NCBI RefSeq assembly: GCF_002865605.1
Contig: NZ_CP025583.1
Coordinates: forward strand, 414,501 to 478,500
Reading direction: 5' to 3'
DNA length: 64,000 nucleotides
From: Paracoccus jeotgali
GTDB lineage: Bacteria > Pseudomonadota > Alphaproteobacteria > Rhodobacterales > Rhodobacteraceae
Below, one piece after another: positions 17,160-25,853 of the stretch. How positions within the stretch are numbered: the stretch's first letter is position 1; each line of letters starts with the position of its first letter. The notes below the pieces were generated by a model. The model was not told the DNA's origin, did not search any database, and was given only the letters and a program-made list of their open reading frames with translations. Position numbers and translations under genes: made by a program.

Positions 17160-17188
17160 TTGCACATAGGGGTTTCCGCGGCTATCTA
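17160..17188 (+). promoter_or_regulatory. Promoter of tRNA-Val
   Basis: TTGCAC and TATCTA are separated by exactly 17 bases and end 10 bases before the tRNA. This is one of the best sigma-70-like matches in the window. Confidence 0.65.
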
Positions 17189-17197
17189 GCCGCTCAC

Positions 17198-17272
17198 GGG
17201 TGATTAGCTCAGCGGTAGAGCGCTTCGTTCACATCGAAGATGTCAGCGGTTCAAATCCGTTATCACCCACCA
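17198..17272 (+). tRNA. tRNA-Val (anticodon CAC)
   Basis: The 75-base cloverleaf includes CCA. The acceptor stem GGGTGAT pairs with ATCACCC. The anticodon stem CTTCG/CGAAG closes the loop TTCACAT, with anticodon CAC at 17230-17232. The T-loop is GGTTCAAATCC. Confidence 0.97.
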
Positions 17273-17279
17273 TGATTTC

Positions 17280-17312
17280 AAAAGGCGTCGCAGATCTGCG
17301 GCGCCTTTTTTT
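17280..17312. terminator. Bidirectional terminator between tRNA-Val and the EpmB-like gene
   Basis: GGCGTCGCA and TGCGGCGCC form a 9-pair stem with one wobble, flanked by AAAA on the left and a T-run on the right. It can stop transcription from both converging genes and overlaps the last two bases of the minus-strand gene. Confidence 0.85.
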
Positions 17313-18363
17313 ATCGGACGGGGTCGCGGTAGTCGTGGCTGATTCCGCGCCAGTCGCGGATGCGCCATTGGCCGGGGCCGATGCGGGTGACGGCGGCGGA
17401 GTCGAGCGGCACCTTGCCGTGCCCGCCGGGCAGGTCGAGCACATAGCTGGGGATCGCCACCCCCGACAGATGCCCGCGCAGCGCGGCGATGATCGCCAGC
17501 CCCTCGTCGATGCTGGTGCGGAAATGGCTGGTGCCGCGGGCGAGGTCGCAGTGGTGCAGGTAATAGGGCGTGACCCGCAACGCAGTCAGGGCGCGGAACA
17601 GGCGCGCCAGCACGTCGGGATCGTCGTTGACGCCGCGCAGCAGCACGCTCTGCGACAGCAGCGCGACGCCATGATCGGCAAGCCGGGCGATGGCGGCGCC
17701 GGCCTGCGGCGTCAGCTCATCGGGGTGGTTGGTGTGGATCACCAGATAGACGGCGGCGCGGCGGCGCAGCAGGGGCGCAAGGGATGCGATGCGGTCGGGC
17801 GAGACGACCGGCACGCGGCTGTGCAGGCGGATGACCTCGACATGCGGGATCGCGTCCAGCCGGTCCAGCACCGCGCCCAGACGGCGCGGCGAGAGGGTCA
17901 GGGGGTCGCCGCCGGTCAGGATGATCTCGCGCAGCGCGGGGGTGGCGGCGATATGGGCCAGCACCGCGTCGAGCTGCGGCTGGGGCAGGGGACCGGCGGC
18001 GCCCACCACCTCGCGCCGGAAGCAGAACCGGCAATAGACATCGCAGGTCTGGGTCAGATGCAGGATCGCGCGGTCGGGATAGCGATGCGTCAGCCCCGGC
18101 ACCGGGCTGTGGGCGGCGTCGCCGATGGGGTCGGCGAGCTCTTCGGGGCGGATCGTCAGCTCTTGCGGGTCGGGCACGAATTGACGCGCGATGCCGGGGG
18201 CGGGCGACTGCATGGTGGGGGTGATGCGGATGCGGAACTCTGCCGCGACGGTGTCCAGATCGGGCGCATCAGCTGCCTGCGCAAGCCCCGCCGACACCAG
18301 ATCCGCGACGCTGGTCAGCGCCCGCGACGGGCCGGCCGTCGGCTGCGAAGGCTTGCCGGACAT
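17311..18363 (-). CDS. epmB: EF-P beta-lysylation protein EpmB-like / lysine 2,3-aminomutase family radical SAM enzyme
   Basis: This radical SAM protein has the iron-sulfur motif CDVYCRFCFRRE near residues 108-119 and the GGDPL motif after it, both typical of the KamA/EpmB family. EpmB turns lysine into beta-lysine for attachment to elongation factor P. At 350 residues it is shorter than catabolic lysine 2,3-aminomutases (more than 400) and fits EpmB. No EpmA or EF-P gene is in the window, so the substrate is inferred. hspQ lies 11 bases upstream on the same strand. Confidence 0.8.
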   Translation of the reverse strand: MSGKPSQPTAGPSRALTSVADLVSAGLAQAADAPDLDTVAAEFRIRITPTMQSPAPGIARQFVPDPQELTIRPEELADPIGDAAHSPVPGLTHRYPDRAILHLTQTCDVYCRFCFRREVVGAAGPLPQPQLDAVLAHIAATPALREIILTGGDPLTLSPRRLGAVLDRLDAIPHVEVIRLHSRVPVVSPDRIASLAPLLRRRAAVYLVIHTNHPDELTPQAGAAIARLADHGVALLSQSVLLRGVNDDPDVLARLFRALTALRVTPYYLHHCDLARGTSHFRTSIDEGLAIIAALRGHLSGVAIPSYVLDLPGGHGKVPLDSAAVTRIGPGQWRIRDWRGISHDYRDPVR

Positions 18364-18374
18364 GGGTGGTGCGA

Positions 18375-18701
18375 TCAGTTCAGCGCGATCTGGCTGGTGT
18401 AATAGCCGTCCTGAAACTCGCCGAACAGCTCGGCCAGTTCGGGATGCTCGATCGGCTCGCCAGAGCGGTCGGCGACCAGATTCTGCTCGGACACATAGGC
18501 GACGTAATAGGTCGCCTCGGTCTCGGCATAGAGGTGATAGAAGGGCTGGTCGCGATCCGGACGGCTGTCCTCGGGGATCGATTCATACCATTCCTCGGTA
18601 TTGGCGAATTCGGGATCGACGTCGAACACCACCCCGCGAAACGGGTGCAGCCGATGCCGGACGACCTGGCCGATCGTGTATTTCGCCGTTCTCGTTTGCA
18701 T
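18375..18701 (-). CDS. hspQ: Heat shock protein HspQ
   Basis: HspQ (YccV-like domain) is a small heat-shock protein that in Escherichia coli acts as a specificity factor for Lon and binds hemimethylated DNA in vitro. The conserved core KYTIGQVVRHRLHPFRGVV is followed by FDVDPEF and NTEEWY. I chose the internal Met at 18701 because it lines up with the family start; an in-frame ATG at 18719 would add six residues. The length is 108 residues. It is probably cotranscribed with the EpmB-like gene. Confidence 0.88.
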   Translation of the reverse strand: MQTRTAKYTIGQVVRHRLHPFRGVVFDVDPEFANTEEWYESIPEDSRPDRDQPFYHLYAETEATYYVAYVSEQNLVADRSGEPIEHPELAELFGEFQDGYYTSQIALN

Positions 18702-18787
18702 GTCGAACCGATGTGTCATTGGCAGTTTCTACGCCAGATTTCGCGAACTGTCCATGAACAGATCGGCCCCGCAAGTCAAGCCGGACG

Positions 18788-20106
18788 TCAGCTTTCGGTT
18801 AAGGCGACACTGGCAGGGCCGGGCGGCGGGGCGGGGTCCGGGGACGCGGCCTCGCCTGCATCGACGACGACATGCGCCTCGGCCTCGTCCTCATCCTCGA
18901 GCGCGGGTGGGGCCTCGCCGGCGAGGAAATTGCCGAATTTCTCAAGCCCCGGAATGTGATCGGCCAGCACCTTCATCACCACCAGGATCGGCACCGCGAC
19001 GATCATCCCCAGCACCGACCACAGCCAGGCCCACATCGCCACCGTGACGAACACAACCACGGTGTTCAGTTGCAAACGGCGCGAGACGAAATAGGGCGTG
19101 ATCAGCTGCCCTTCCAGCGAGGTCAGCGCGAAATAGGTCAGGGCGACCATCAGATGGGTGTAGAAATCGGGGAAGGTCAGCAGCGCCACGATGAAGGCCG
19201 CGGCAATCCCCGCGACCGAGCCGAGATAGGGGATGAAGTTCACGATGAACGCCCCCACCCCCACAGGATCGGCTGCGGCATCCCCCAGAACCACATCGCC
19301 AGCCCGACGCAGACGCCCAGCCCGGCATTGATGATGGTGATCGAGCCGAGATAGGAGCCGATGGCGGCCTCGATCTCGCGCAGCGCCATATAGGCGGCGC
19401 GTTTCTCGCTGAGCGTGTCGAAGCTTTGCACGATCTTCAGATACATCAGATCGCCGGACGCGAGCAGGAAGAACAGCAGGAACAGGGTAAAGATGATCTG
19501 GCTGGCGACTGACGGCCCCGCCGCCATCAGCGATTGCAGGGTCGAGGGCGTGTCGTTCTTGACCTCGACCTTGATCGGCTGATCCTCGGCCGCTTGGGTG
19601 GCGGCACTGGGCGCGATCAGGTCGGCAGCCGCCCCGGTCGCGGCCTCGGGCGGGGCTTCGGTCGGGGTGTCGACGGTGGTGACCTCATCGAGCCGCGCGG
19701 CGGCGCGTTCCAGCGGGGCCACGCTTTCGCGCAGTTCCTGCACCCGCTGTTCCAGCCGGGCCGAAATGCTGGAGCCGTTGTCGATGATGTCGCTGACCGG
19801 GCCCGAGATGAAATAGCCCAGCACCACGACAAGCGCGACCAGCCCCAGCGTCACCATCCCGGCCGAGGCGGTGGCGTTCACGCCGAACCGCCCCATCATG
19901 CGCCGGAAGGGGACGAAGACGAAGAACAGCAGCAGCGCCAGCGAGACCGGCATCAGGAAATCCCGCGCCTCGGTGACGAAATAGAACAGGATCATCAGGA
20001 AGATGCCGACCACAGCCCAACGCGGGACCGGCGCCGCGCGGACGCCTTCCTCGCCCCGGAACGATGGGAACCGATGCTGCGGCGTGTAGCGGGTGGGGGG
20101 CGGCAT
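18788..20106 (-). pseudogene. AI-2E family transporter (PerM-like), frameshifted
   Basis: The N-terminal 289 or so residues end in WGMPQPILWG and then run into a stop at 19240. The next frame continues exactly where the family should, with VGAFIVNFIPYLGSVAG, and ends at 18788. One missing base in a run of five Cs (19258-19262; G on the coding strand) explains the break. The start at 20106 follows GGAG at 6 bases. The protein would have about eight membrane segments plus an internal loop rich in acidic residues. The family includes exporters of autoinducer-2 and Na+/H+ antiporter-like proteins. A real mutation, a slippery site or a sequencing error are all possible. Confidence 0.8.
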
Positions 20107-20204
20107 GGACGACTCCGGCAGGGGGGCTGCATGACAACGCATCAGGCGGCGTTGCAGGTTCCGCTGCCGGGTCGATTAAGGCTGCATGGGCGGCGACCCC
20201 CGCG

Positions 20205-21431
20205 TCAGAGCGGGTGGTCGCCGGTCGAATCGATGATGCGGGTGGGCAGGCCCATCTGGCCCAGCAGTTCCAGAAACGGGCGGGCGGGCAGGTCTTCGAC
20301 ATTGACCATGCGCTTGACGTCCCATTCGCCCCGCGCGATCAGCACCGCCGCCGCGACCGGCGGGACGCCCGCGGTATAGCTGATGCCCTGGCTGCCGACC
20401 TCGGCAAAGGCGTCCTCGTGGTCCGAGACGTTGTAGATGAAGACCTCGCCCGGCTTGCCGTCGCGGCTGCCCTTGACCAGATCGCCGATGCAGGTCTTGC
20501 CGGTATAACCGGGCGCGAGGCTGGCCGGGTCGGGCAGCACCGCCTTGACGACCTTCAGCGGCACGACCTCGTCGCCTTCGGCGGTGGTGACCGGCTGTTC
20601 GGACAGAAGCCCCAGCGATTTCAACACGGTGAACACGTTGATGTAATGCTCGCCAAAGCCCATCCAGAAGCGCACATCGGCGTCCTTGTAGCGTTGGGCC
20701 AGCGAATGCACCTCGTCATGGCCGGAAAGATAGGCGGTCTGCTTGCCGACCACCGGCAGATCCCACTCTCGCCCGACCTCGAACATGCGGTTTTCGGTCC
20801 ACTCGCCGCCCTGCCAGGCATAGACGGTGCCGGTGAACTCGCGGAAGTTGATCTCGGGGTCGAAATTGGTGGCGAAATAGCGGCCGTGGCTGCCGGCGTT
20901 GATGTCGACGATGTCGATGCTGTCGATCCTGTCGAAATACTCATCCTCGGCCAGCCTCGCATAGGCGTTGACCACGCCGGGATCGAAGCCCGCGCCCAGG
21001 ATCGCGGTCATCCCGGCCTTCTCGACATCCTCGCGGCGCTTCCATTCGTAATTCGCATACCAGGGCGGCGTCTCGCAGATCTTGTCGGGGTCTTCATGGA
21101 TCGCGGTGTCGATATAGGCGCAGCCGGTGTCGATGCAGCCTTGCAGCACCGTCATGTTGATGAAGGCCGAGCCGACATTGATGCAGATCCCGGCGTCGAT
21201 CTGGCGGATCAGATCGGCAACGGCTTGGCTGTCCATCGCGTCCAGCGTGTGGCTTGTCACCTCGACGTCGAGACCCTTGTCGCGCAGGGTCTCGATGATC
21301 GCATCGGCCTTGGACCGGGTGCGCGAGGCGATGTGGATCGCGCCGAATTCATCGGCCCATTGCGCGACCTTGTGCGCCGTGACCTGAGCGACGCCGCCGG
21401 CGCCGATGATGAGAACGTTCTTTTTCAACAT
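20205..21431 (-). CDS. Carboxynorspermidine/carboxyspermidine dehydrogenase (saccharopine dehydrogenase family)
   Basis: The enzyme condenses aspartate semialdehyde with a diamine and reduces the Schiff base with NADPH, giving carboxynorspermidine or carboxyspermidine. The nucleotide-binding motif VLIIGAGGVAQVTA starts at residue 6, and the family-specific segment GAGFDPGVVNAYA is present. The length of 408 residues is normal. It lies 14 bases after nspC on the same strand, so the two steps of the pathway are adjacent. Family: Lys9/saccharopine dehydrogenase. The polyamine made depends on the diamine available, which the sequence does not show. Confidence 0.88.
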   Translation of the reverse strand: MLKKNVLIIGAGGVAQVTAHKVAQWADEFGAIHIASRTRSKADAIIETLRDKGLDVEVTSHTLDAMDSQAVADLIRQIDAGICINVGSAFINMTVLQGCIDTGCAYIDTAIHEDPDKICETPPWYANYEWKRREDVEKAGMTAILGAGFDPGVVNAYARLAEDEYFDRIDSIDIVDINAGSHGRYFATNFDPEINFREFTGTVYAWQGGEWTENRMFEVGREWDLPVVGKQTAYLSGHDEVHSLAQRYKDADVRFWMGFGEHYINVFTVLKSLGLLSEQPVTTAEGDEVVPLKVVKAVLPDPASLAPGYTGKTCIGDLVKGSRDGKPGEVFIYNVSDHEDAFAEVGSQGISYTAGVPPVAAAVLIARGEWDVKRMVNVEDLPARPFLELLGQMGLPTRIIDSTGDHPL

Positions 21432-21445
21432 TTCCCCCTTCGGTG

Positions 21446-22543
21446 TCAGGACAGGCTGTCCCGATAGTCGTCATAAGTGAAGCTGCGGACGAGGCGGATC
21501 GTTCCGTCCTCGTCGCGAATGGCGATAGACGGCATGTTCACGCCGTTGAACCAGTTTTTCTTGACCATGGTATAGCCGGCGGCGTCCGCGATGCTGATCC
21601 GGTCGCCGATCGTCAGCGGTTTGGGGAAGCGCCCCTCGCCGAAAATGTCGCCGGCGAGGCAGGTCTTGCCGGCGATCTGATAGGCGTGCGCGCCGGTCTG
21701 CGGCAGCTTGGCTGTCTCGCGATAGATCAGCAGATCCAGCATATGCGCCTCGATGCTGCTGTCGACGATGGCGATCTGCTTGCCGACGTCGAGGATGTCC
21801 AGCACGCTGACCTCAAGCGTGGCGGTCCCGGTGATCGAGGCCTCGCCCGGTTCCAGATAGACCTGCCCGCCCAAGCGGTCGCTGAACGCCTTGAGCCGGT
21901 CGGCGAGGCGGTCCAGCGGATAGCCCTCGCCGGTGAAGTGGATGCCGCCGCCCAGCGAGACCCAGTCGAGTTGCTTCAGAAAGGCGCCAAAATCACCCTC
22001 GATCCGGTCGAGCTGGGTCGAGAACAGGTCGAAATCGCTGTTCTCGCAGTTGTAATGGATCATCACCCCGTCGATCCGGTCGCGTGCCGCGGACAGCCGG
22101 TCCATGTCCCACTCTCCCAGGCGCGAGAAGGGCCGCGCCGGGTCGGCCAGATCAAACCCCGAGGTCGAGAAGCGGGGATTGAGACGCAGCCCGCGCCCGA
22201 TATGCGCCGCGCGCTCACCGAACCGGTCGAGCTGGCTCAGCGAGTTGAAGATGATCTTGTCGGCGTAACCGATGGCCTCGTCGATCTCGTGATCGGCCCA
22301 GGCGACGGAATAGGCATGGGTCTCCTTGCCGAATTTCTCGCGCCCCAGCCGCAATTCGTAAAGCGAGGACGAAGTGGTGCCGTCCATATAGTCGCGCATC
22401 AGGTCAAACACGGACCACGTGGCAAAGCATTTCAGCGCCAGCAGCGCCTTGGCGCCCGACATCTCGCGCAGACGGGCGACGGTTTCCATGTTCCGGCGCA
22501 GCGCGGCCATGTCCATCAGATAATAGGGCGTCTGTATCGTCAT
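21446..22543 (-). CDS. nspC: Carboxynorspermidine decarboxylase
   Basis: This pyridoxal-phosphate enzyme of the alanine-racemase fold (group IV decarboxylases) removes CO2 from carboxynorspermidine or carboxyspermidine to give norspermidine or spermidine. The PLP lysine is K38 in LALKCFATW. Further family motifs are HYNCEN, LGGGIHF and LEPGEA. The length of 365 residues is usual. It is the first gene of the pair with the dehydrogenase, which follows after 14 bases. Confidence 0.92.
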   Translation of the reverse strand: MTIQTPYYLMDMAALRRNMETVARLREMSGAKALLALKCFATWSVFDLMRDYMDGTTSSSLYELRLGREKFGKETHAYSVAWADHEIDEAIGYADKIIFNSLSQLDRFGERAAHIGRGLRLNPRFSTSGFDLADPARPFSRLGEWDMDRLSAARDRIDGVMIHYNCENSDFDLFSTQLDRIEGDFGAFLKQLDWVSLGGGIHFTGEGYPLDRLADRLKAFSDRLGGQVYLEPGEASITGTATLEVSVLDILDVGKQIAIVDSSIEAHMLDLLIYRETAKLPQTGAHAYQIAGKTCLAGDIFGEGRFPKPLTIGDRISIADAAGYTMVKKNWFNGVNMPSIAIRDEDGTIRLVRSFTYDDYRDSLS

Positions 22544-22651
22544 GGCTTCCCCGAACGGCGATCAAGGGAAGCGGTATAGGCATTTCCCCGCCGCTTCGCA
22601 AGGAAGCCCGCAGGCAGGCCACGCCCGAACCGTCCGCCCGGGCCCGGGCAG

Positions 22652-23134
22652 TCAGCTTGGCCGGGGCGCGTCGGTGGGCACGGTAAAGGCCAGATAGTTC
22701 CGCTCTCCCTCGCGGAAATAGATCAGCGACTGGGTGAGATGGCCGATCAGATACCAGCCGAACCCGCCCTCGGGGTAGTCCTGCGGATCGGGGGCGGGCG
22801 CGCGCAGGCAGAGGCGCGGCAGCAGCCCGCCATCGTCGCTGACCGAGCAGACCAGCCCCTGCGGCTGGACCACGACGCCCAGGTGGATAAAGGGCGCCGG
22901 CCCCGCGCCCATGCCGCGCCCGTGCTGGGTGACGTTGTTCAGCAGTTCCGCCAGCACCAGCTCGGTCCGGCCCAGATGTTCGGGGCTGGTGGCACGGGCC
23001 AGGGCGGTGGTCATCGCCTGCAGCACCTCGCGCACCAGACGCGGGCGGGCGACGAAGCTGCGGTTGAAGGCTGCGGGCAGGGGAGAGGGATGGCTGGTCA
23101 GGGTCACCGGGCACCGGTCCTTGTCTGCGATCAT
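22652..23134 (-). CDS. Anti-sigma factor-type ATP-binding protein (RsbW/SpoIIAB-like)
   Basis: This GHKL-fold ATPase has an N-box ELVLAELLNNVTQHG (about residues 58-72), a G1 box VSDDGG and a G2 box GGFGWYLI. Such proteins act as serine kinases of a STAS antagonist and hold a sigma factor or another partner. The 160-residue length fits. Its start overlaps the stop of the STAS gene by 4 bases, so the two are translationally coupled and form a switch pair. No sigma factor or PP2C phosphatase gene is next to them, so the output is unknown. Confidence 0.8.
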   Translation of the reverse strand: MIADKDRCPVTLTSHPSPLPAAFNRSFVARPRLVREVLQAMTTALARATSPEHLGRTELVLAELLNNVTQHGRGMGAGPAPFIHLGVVVQPQGLVCSVSDDGGLLPRLCLRAPAPDPQDYPEGGFGWYLIGHLTQSLIYFREGERNYLAFTVPTDAPRPS

Positions 23135-23457
23135 GGCTGCGCCCCGAAACCGGCGTCGATGATGTCAAAGATCTGGTCCATGCGGGTCAGGCGAAACACC
23201 CGCGTCACATTGGGCGTCAAGCCGCGAAGCCGCATCCGACGCCCCTCGGGCAGGGCCTTGCGCAGGGCGATCACCGCGCCCAGGCCAGAACTGTCCAGAA
23301 ACTCGACCTCGGACAGGTCGAGAATCGCATCGGGACCGGGGGCCGCCAGATGCGGCCGGACCAGATCCTTGAACTCGCCCGCGATGACCGCATCCAGACG
23401 CTTTTCCAGCATCCGGATGACGACCAGCCCGTCTTCATCTTCGACTGTCAGGTTCAT
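23131..23457 (-). CDS. STAS-domain anti-sigma factor antagonist
   Basis: The protein is RsbV/SpoIIAA-like. The conserved ILDLSEVEFLDSSGLGAV carries the serine that the partner kinase would phosphorylate. Unphosphorylated STAS proteins bind the kinase and release its target. I chose the internal start at 23457 (MNLTVEDEDG, 108 residues), since a ribosome-binding-site-like GAGGGCGAA precedes it; 15 more residues are open upstream. It is coupled to the downstream kinase gene and transcribed away from the carboxylesterase gene. Confidence 0.85.
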   Translation of the reverse strand: MNLTVEDEDGLVVIRMLEKRLDAVIAGEFKDLVRPHLAAPGPDAILDLSEVEFLDSSGLGAVIALRKALPEGRRMRLRGLTPNVTRVFRLTRMDQIFDIIDAGFGAQP

Positions 23458-23535
23458 TTCGCCCTCGTTACAATTGACCCTGCTCGCTTCTCTAGCGCAC
23501 ATTCCTTACCACCCCTTTAACGGCAGAGGCGAAGC

Positions 23536-24843
23536 GTGCAGACGGTCATCCTTCCCGCCCGCGCCGGGCCGATCCACGCGCGGCTCGCGGACGGGCTGCT
23601 GCGCGCGACGGGCATCCCCTATGCGCAGGCCGGGCGCTGGCAGCCGCCCAGGCCGCTGCCGCCCGGCCCGATCGACGCCCGCCACCCGGCGCCGGCCTGC
23701 CCGCAGCTTGCGGTCGAGCGGCTGGACGCGATCATGCCCCACCCGTTCCGGGGGCTGAGCTTCAGCGAGGACTGTCTGCATCTGTCGGTCACAGCCCCGC
23801 CGCAGGCGCAGGCCGCGCCGGTCATGGTCTGGCTGCATGGCGGCAGCTACGAATCGGCGGCGGGGGATATGGCGGTGTTCGACCCTGCCGCCCTGGTGCG
23901 CGAGCAGGGGGTCGTGGTGGTGGCGGCGACGCATCGGCTGGGGCTGCTGGGGTGGCTGGCGCATGACGGGCGGCCCGCCAATCTGGGGGCGCTGGACGTC
24001 ATCGCGGCGCTGGCGTGGATCGCGGGGAACATCGCCGCATTCGGTGGCGATCCGCAGCGGGTGACGCTGTTCGGGCAATCCTCGGGCGGCGATCTGATCG
24101 CGCGTTTGCTGACCGCGACGGCGGCGCGGGGGCTGTTTCATCGCGCCATCATCCAAAGTGCGCCGGTGCATCTGGGCCTGCGCAACACGGCGATGAAGCC
24201 TGTCATGCGCCGCAAGGCCGCCGGGCTGGCCCATGACGCGCCGCTGCCTGCGATCCTGTCGCGGCAGGCGCGCATCCGCCGCGCGGTGCGGCGGTTCGGG
24301 CTGGCCGGGCAGATGCCCTTTGGCCCCGAATTCGGCGCCGCGCCCTTTCCGCCCGAAGCGGACCTGCCCCGCGCCCATGCCGAGGCCGCGCCGGGACTGC
24401 CCCTGCTGATCGGCCATGTCCGGGCCGAGGCGCAGCTGTTCCTGCCGCCGCAGCCGCGACCCGCCATCGAGCCGCTGCGGCGCGGGATGGTGCGGCTGCT
24501 GACCCGCCGCCTTTATGCGCGGCCGGCGCGGCAGTTCGCGGCGCATCACCACGCCGCGGGCGGCGCGGTCGGGCGCTATGTGATCGACTGGGGCGCGGGG
24601 CCGTGGGGCGGGACGCATCTGGCCGAGCTGCCGCTGCTGTTTCCCGGTCCGGACTGGCTGCAGACGCCCCTGCTGCCGGTGGGGATGGATCTGGACCGGC
24701 TGACCGCGCTCGGCGCGCCCTTGCGGCGGATCTGGGCCGAGTTCGCGCGGACCGGCCAGCCGCAACCGCAGCGCATCGGCGGGGTGCTCCGGCTGGTGAC
24801 GGGCGCACAGGCGGGGCAGGCCATGCCACCGCGCAAGCGCTGA
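23536..24843 (+). CDS. Type-B carboxylesterase family protein
   Basis: This is an alpha/beta-hydrolase of the carboxylesterase/lipase family. The oxyanion-hole motif is WLHGGSYES, the nucleophile lies in VTLFGQSSGGD near residue 185, and the likely catalytic histidine is in GGTHLAELPLLF. The start is a GTG at 23536. At 435 residues it is shorter than most members (about 500), mainly in the middle. It is transcribed divergently from the STAS gene and ends at a shared terminator with rplT. The substrate is unknown. Confidence 0.85.
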   Translation: MQTVILPARAGPIHARLADGLLRATGIPYAQAGRWQPPRPLPPGPIDARHPAPACPQLAVERLDAIMPHPFRGLSFSEDCLHLSVTAPPQAQAAPVMVWLHGGSYESAAGDMAVFDPAALVREQGVVVVAATHRLGLLGWLAHDGRPANLGALDVIAALAWIAGNIAAFGGDPQRVTLFGQSSGGDLIARLLTATAARGLFHRAIIQSAPVHLGLRNTAMKPVMRRKAAGLAHDAPLPAILSRQARIRRAVRRFGLAGQMPFGPEFGAAPFPPEADLPRAHAEAAPGLPLLIGHVRAEAQLFLPPQPRPAIEPLRRGMVRLLTRRLYARPARQFAAHHHAAGGAVGRYVIDWGAGPWGGTHLAELPLLFPGPDWLQTPLLPVGMDLDRLTALGAPLRRIWAEFARTGQPQPQRIGGVLRLVTGAQAGQAMPPRKR

Positions 24844-24847
24844 ACGC

Positions 24848-24875
24848 AAAAACCCGCGCCGGGGCGCGGGTTTTC
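24848..24875. terminator. Bidirectional terminator between carboxylesterase and rplT
   Basis: AAAACCCGCGCC (24849-24860) pairs with GGCGCGGGTTTT (24863-24874). A and T runs at both sides allow termination of both converging transcripts. Confidence 0.9.
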
Positions 24876-24913
24876 GATAGGTTGGGCCATGATGGCCCTC
24901 AAGGGGCAGCCGA

Positions 24914-25273
24914 TCAGGCGGCAGCCTTGGCCTTTTCCACGATCGCGCCGAAGGCTTCGGGCTCGTGCACGGCCAGATCGGCCAGAACCTTGCGGTCGAC
25001 CTCGATCCCGGCCTTGGACAGCGCGTTGATGAAGCGCGAATAGGTCATGTCGGCGTCGATGGCGCGGACAGCGGCGTTGATCCGCTGAATCCACAGCGCG
25101 CGGAAATTGCGCTTGCGATTCTTGCGGTCGCGGGTGGCGTACTGGTTCGCCTTGTCGACCGCCTGGGTGGCGGTGCGGAAGTTGCGCGAACGGTTGCCGT
25201 AATAGCCCTTGGCAGCTTCAAGGACCTTCTTGTGGCGGGCGTGGGTGACCTTGCCAGATTTAACTCGTGCCAT
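24914..25273 (-). CDS. rplT: 50S ribosomal protein L20
   Basis: L20 is an early 50S assembly protein that binds 23S rRNA and often represses its own operon. The N-terminal basic tail [20 protein letters not shown] and the globular domain with [18 protein letters not shown] are typical. The length is 119 residues. It lies 15 bases after rpmI. infC, which precedes rpmI-rplT in many bacteria, is not adjacent here. Confidence 0.97.
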   Translation of the reverse strand: MARVKSGKVTHARHKKVLEAAKGYYGNRSRNFRTATQAVDKANQYATRDRKNRKRNFRALWIQRINAAVRAIDADMTYSRFINALSKAGIEVDRKVLADLAVHEPEAFGAIVEKAKAAA

Positions 25274-25288
25274 GTCTCAGTCCTCGGA

Positions 25289-25489
25289 TCAGCGGTTATA
25301 GGGCATGTATTTCTTGACGATCTTGGCATCCGCGTCACAAAGGATCGTGGTGCCGCGCGCATCGCGAATGAACTTCGTGCTGCGCTTGATCATGCCGTGT
25401 CGCTTGCCGGCCTGGCCGGCCTTGACCTTGCCGGTCGCCGTGAACGAGAACCGCTTTTTTGCGGCCGCTTTGGTCTTCATCTTCGGCAT
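25289..25489 (-). CDS. rpmI: 50S ribosomal protein L35
   Basis: This small basic 50S protein of 66 residues begins with [20 protein letters not shown]. It forms the usual pair with rplT. A clear AAGGAG site precedes the ATG. Confidence 0.97.
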   Translation of the reverse strand: MPKMKTKAAAKKRFSFTATGKVKAGQAGKRHGMIKRSTKFIRDARGTTILCDADAKIVKKYMPYNR

Positions 25490-25599
25490 TTTACTCTCCT
25501 TGTCAGAGGTTTACGCGCGACTCGGCAATGCCAGAAGGGCCGGCCGCGCGGCTTTGAAGTCGCCCCAATAAGGCGGTTGGGCGCAAAAGGCAAGCCGGA

Positions 25600-25809
25600 T
25601 CAGGGCAGAACCCGGTCCATCGCCTGCGGGATGCGGTCGAAACCGACGCTGCCGGGTTCCACCCACGCGGCGAGCGCCAGCGACAATATCCCCGCCACCA
25701 GCAGGATCGCCGCCCCGCGCGGCGCCCGCGTCATCAGGACCGAGACGATTGCCGCAACCAGCGACAGCGCGCACAGCGCGACACCCAGCAAAAGAAGAAA
25801 GTCGCTCAT
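25600..25809 (-). CDS. Small hypothetical membrane protein
   Basis: This 69-residue protein has two hydrophobic stretches, about residues 4-26 and 33-49, separated by a short basic loop (TRAPRG), which suggests a two-span inner-membrane protein. I do not recognise a family. It lies 44 bases after pyk and 110 bases before rpmI on the same strand, so it may be read through from pyk. Codon use looks like that of its neighbours. Confidence 0.6.
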   Translation of the reverse strand: MSDFLLLLGVALCALSLVAAIVSVLMTRAPRGAAILLVAGILSLALAAWVEPGSVGFDRIPQAMDRVLP

Positions 25810-25853
25810 TCAGTCCATCCTGTCGCGAAGCGTTCGATTATGCGGGGCAAGGG

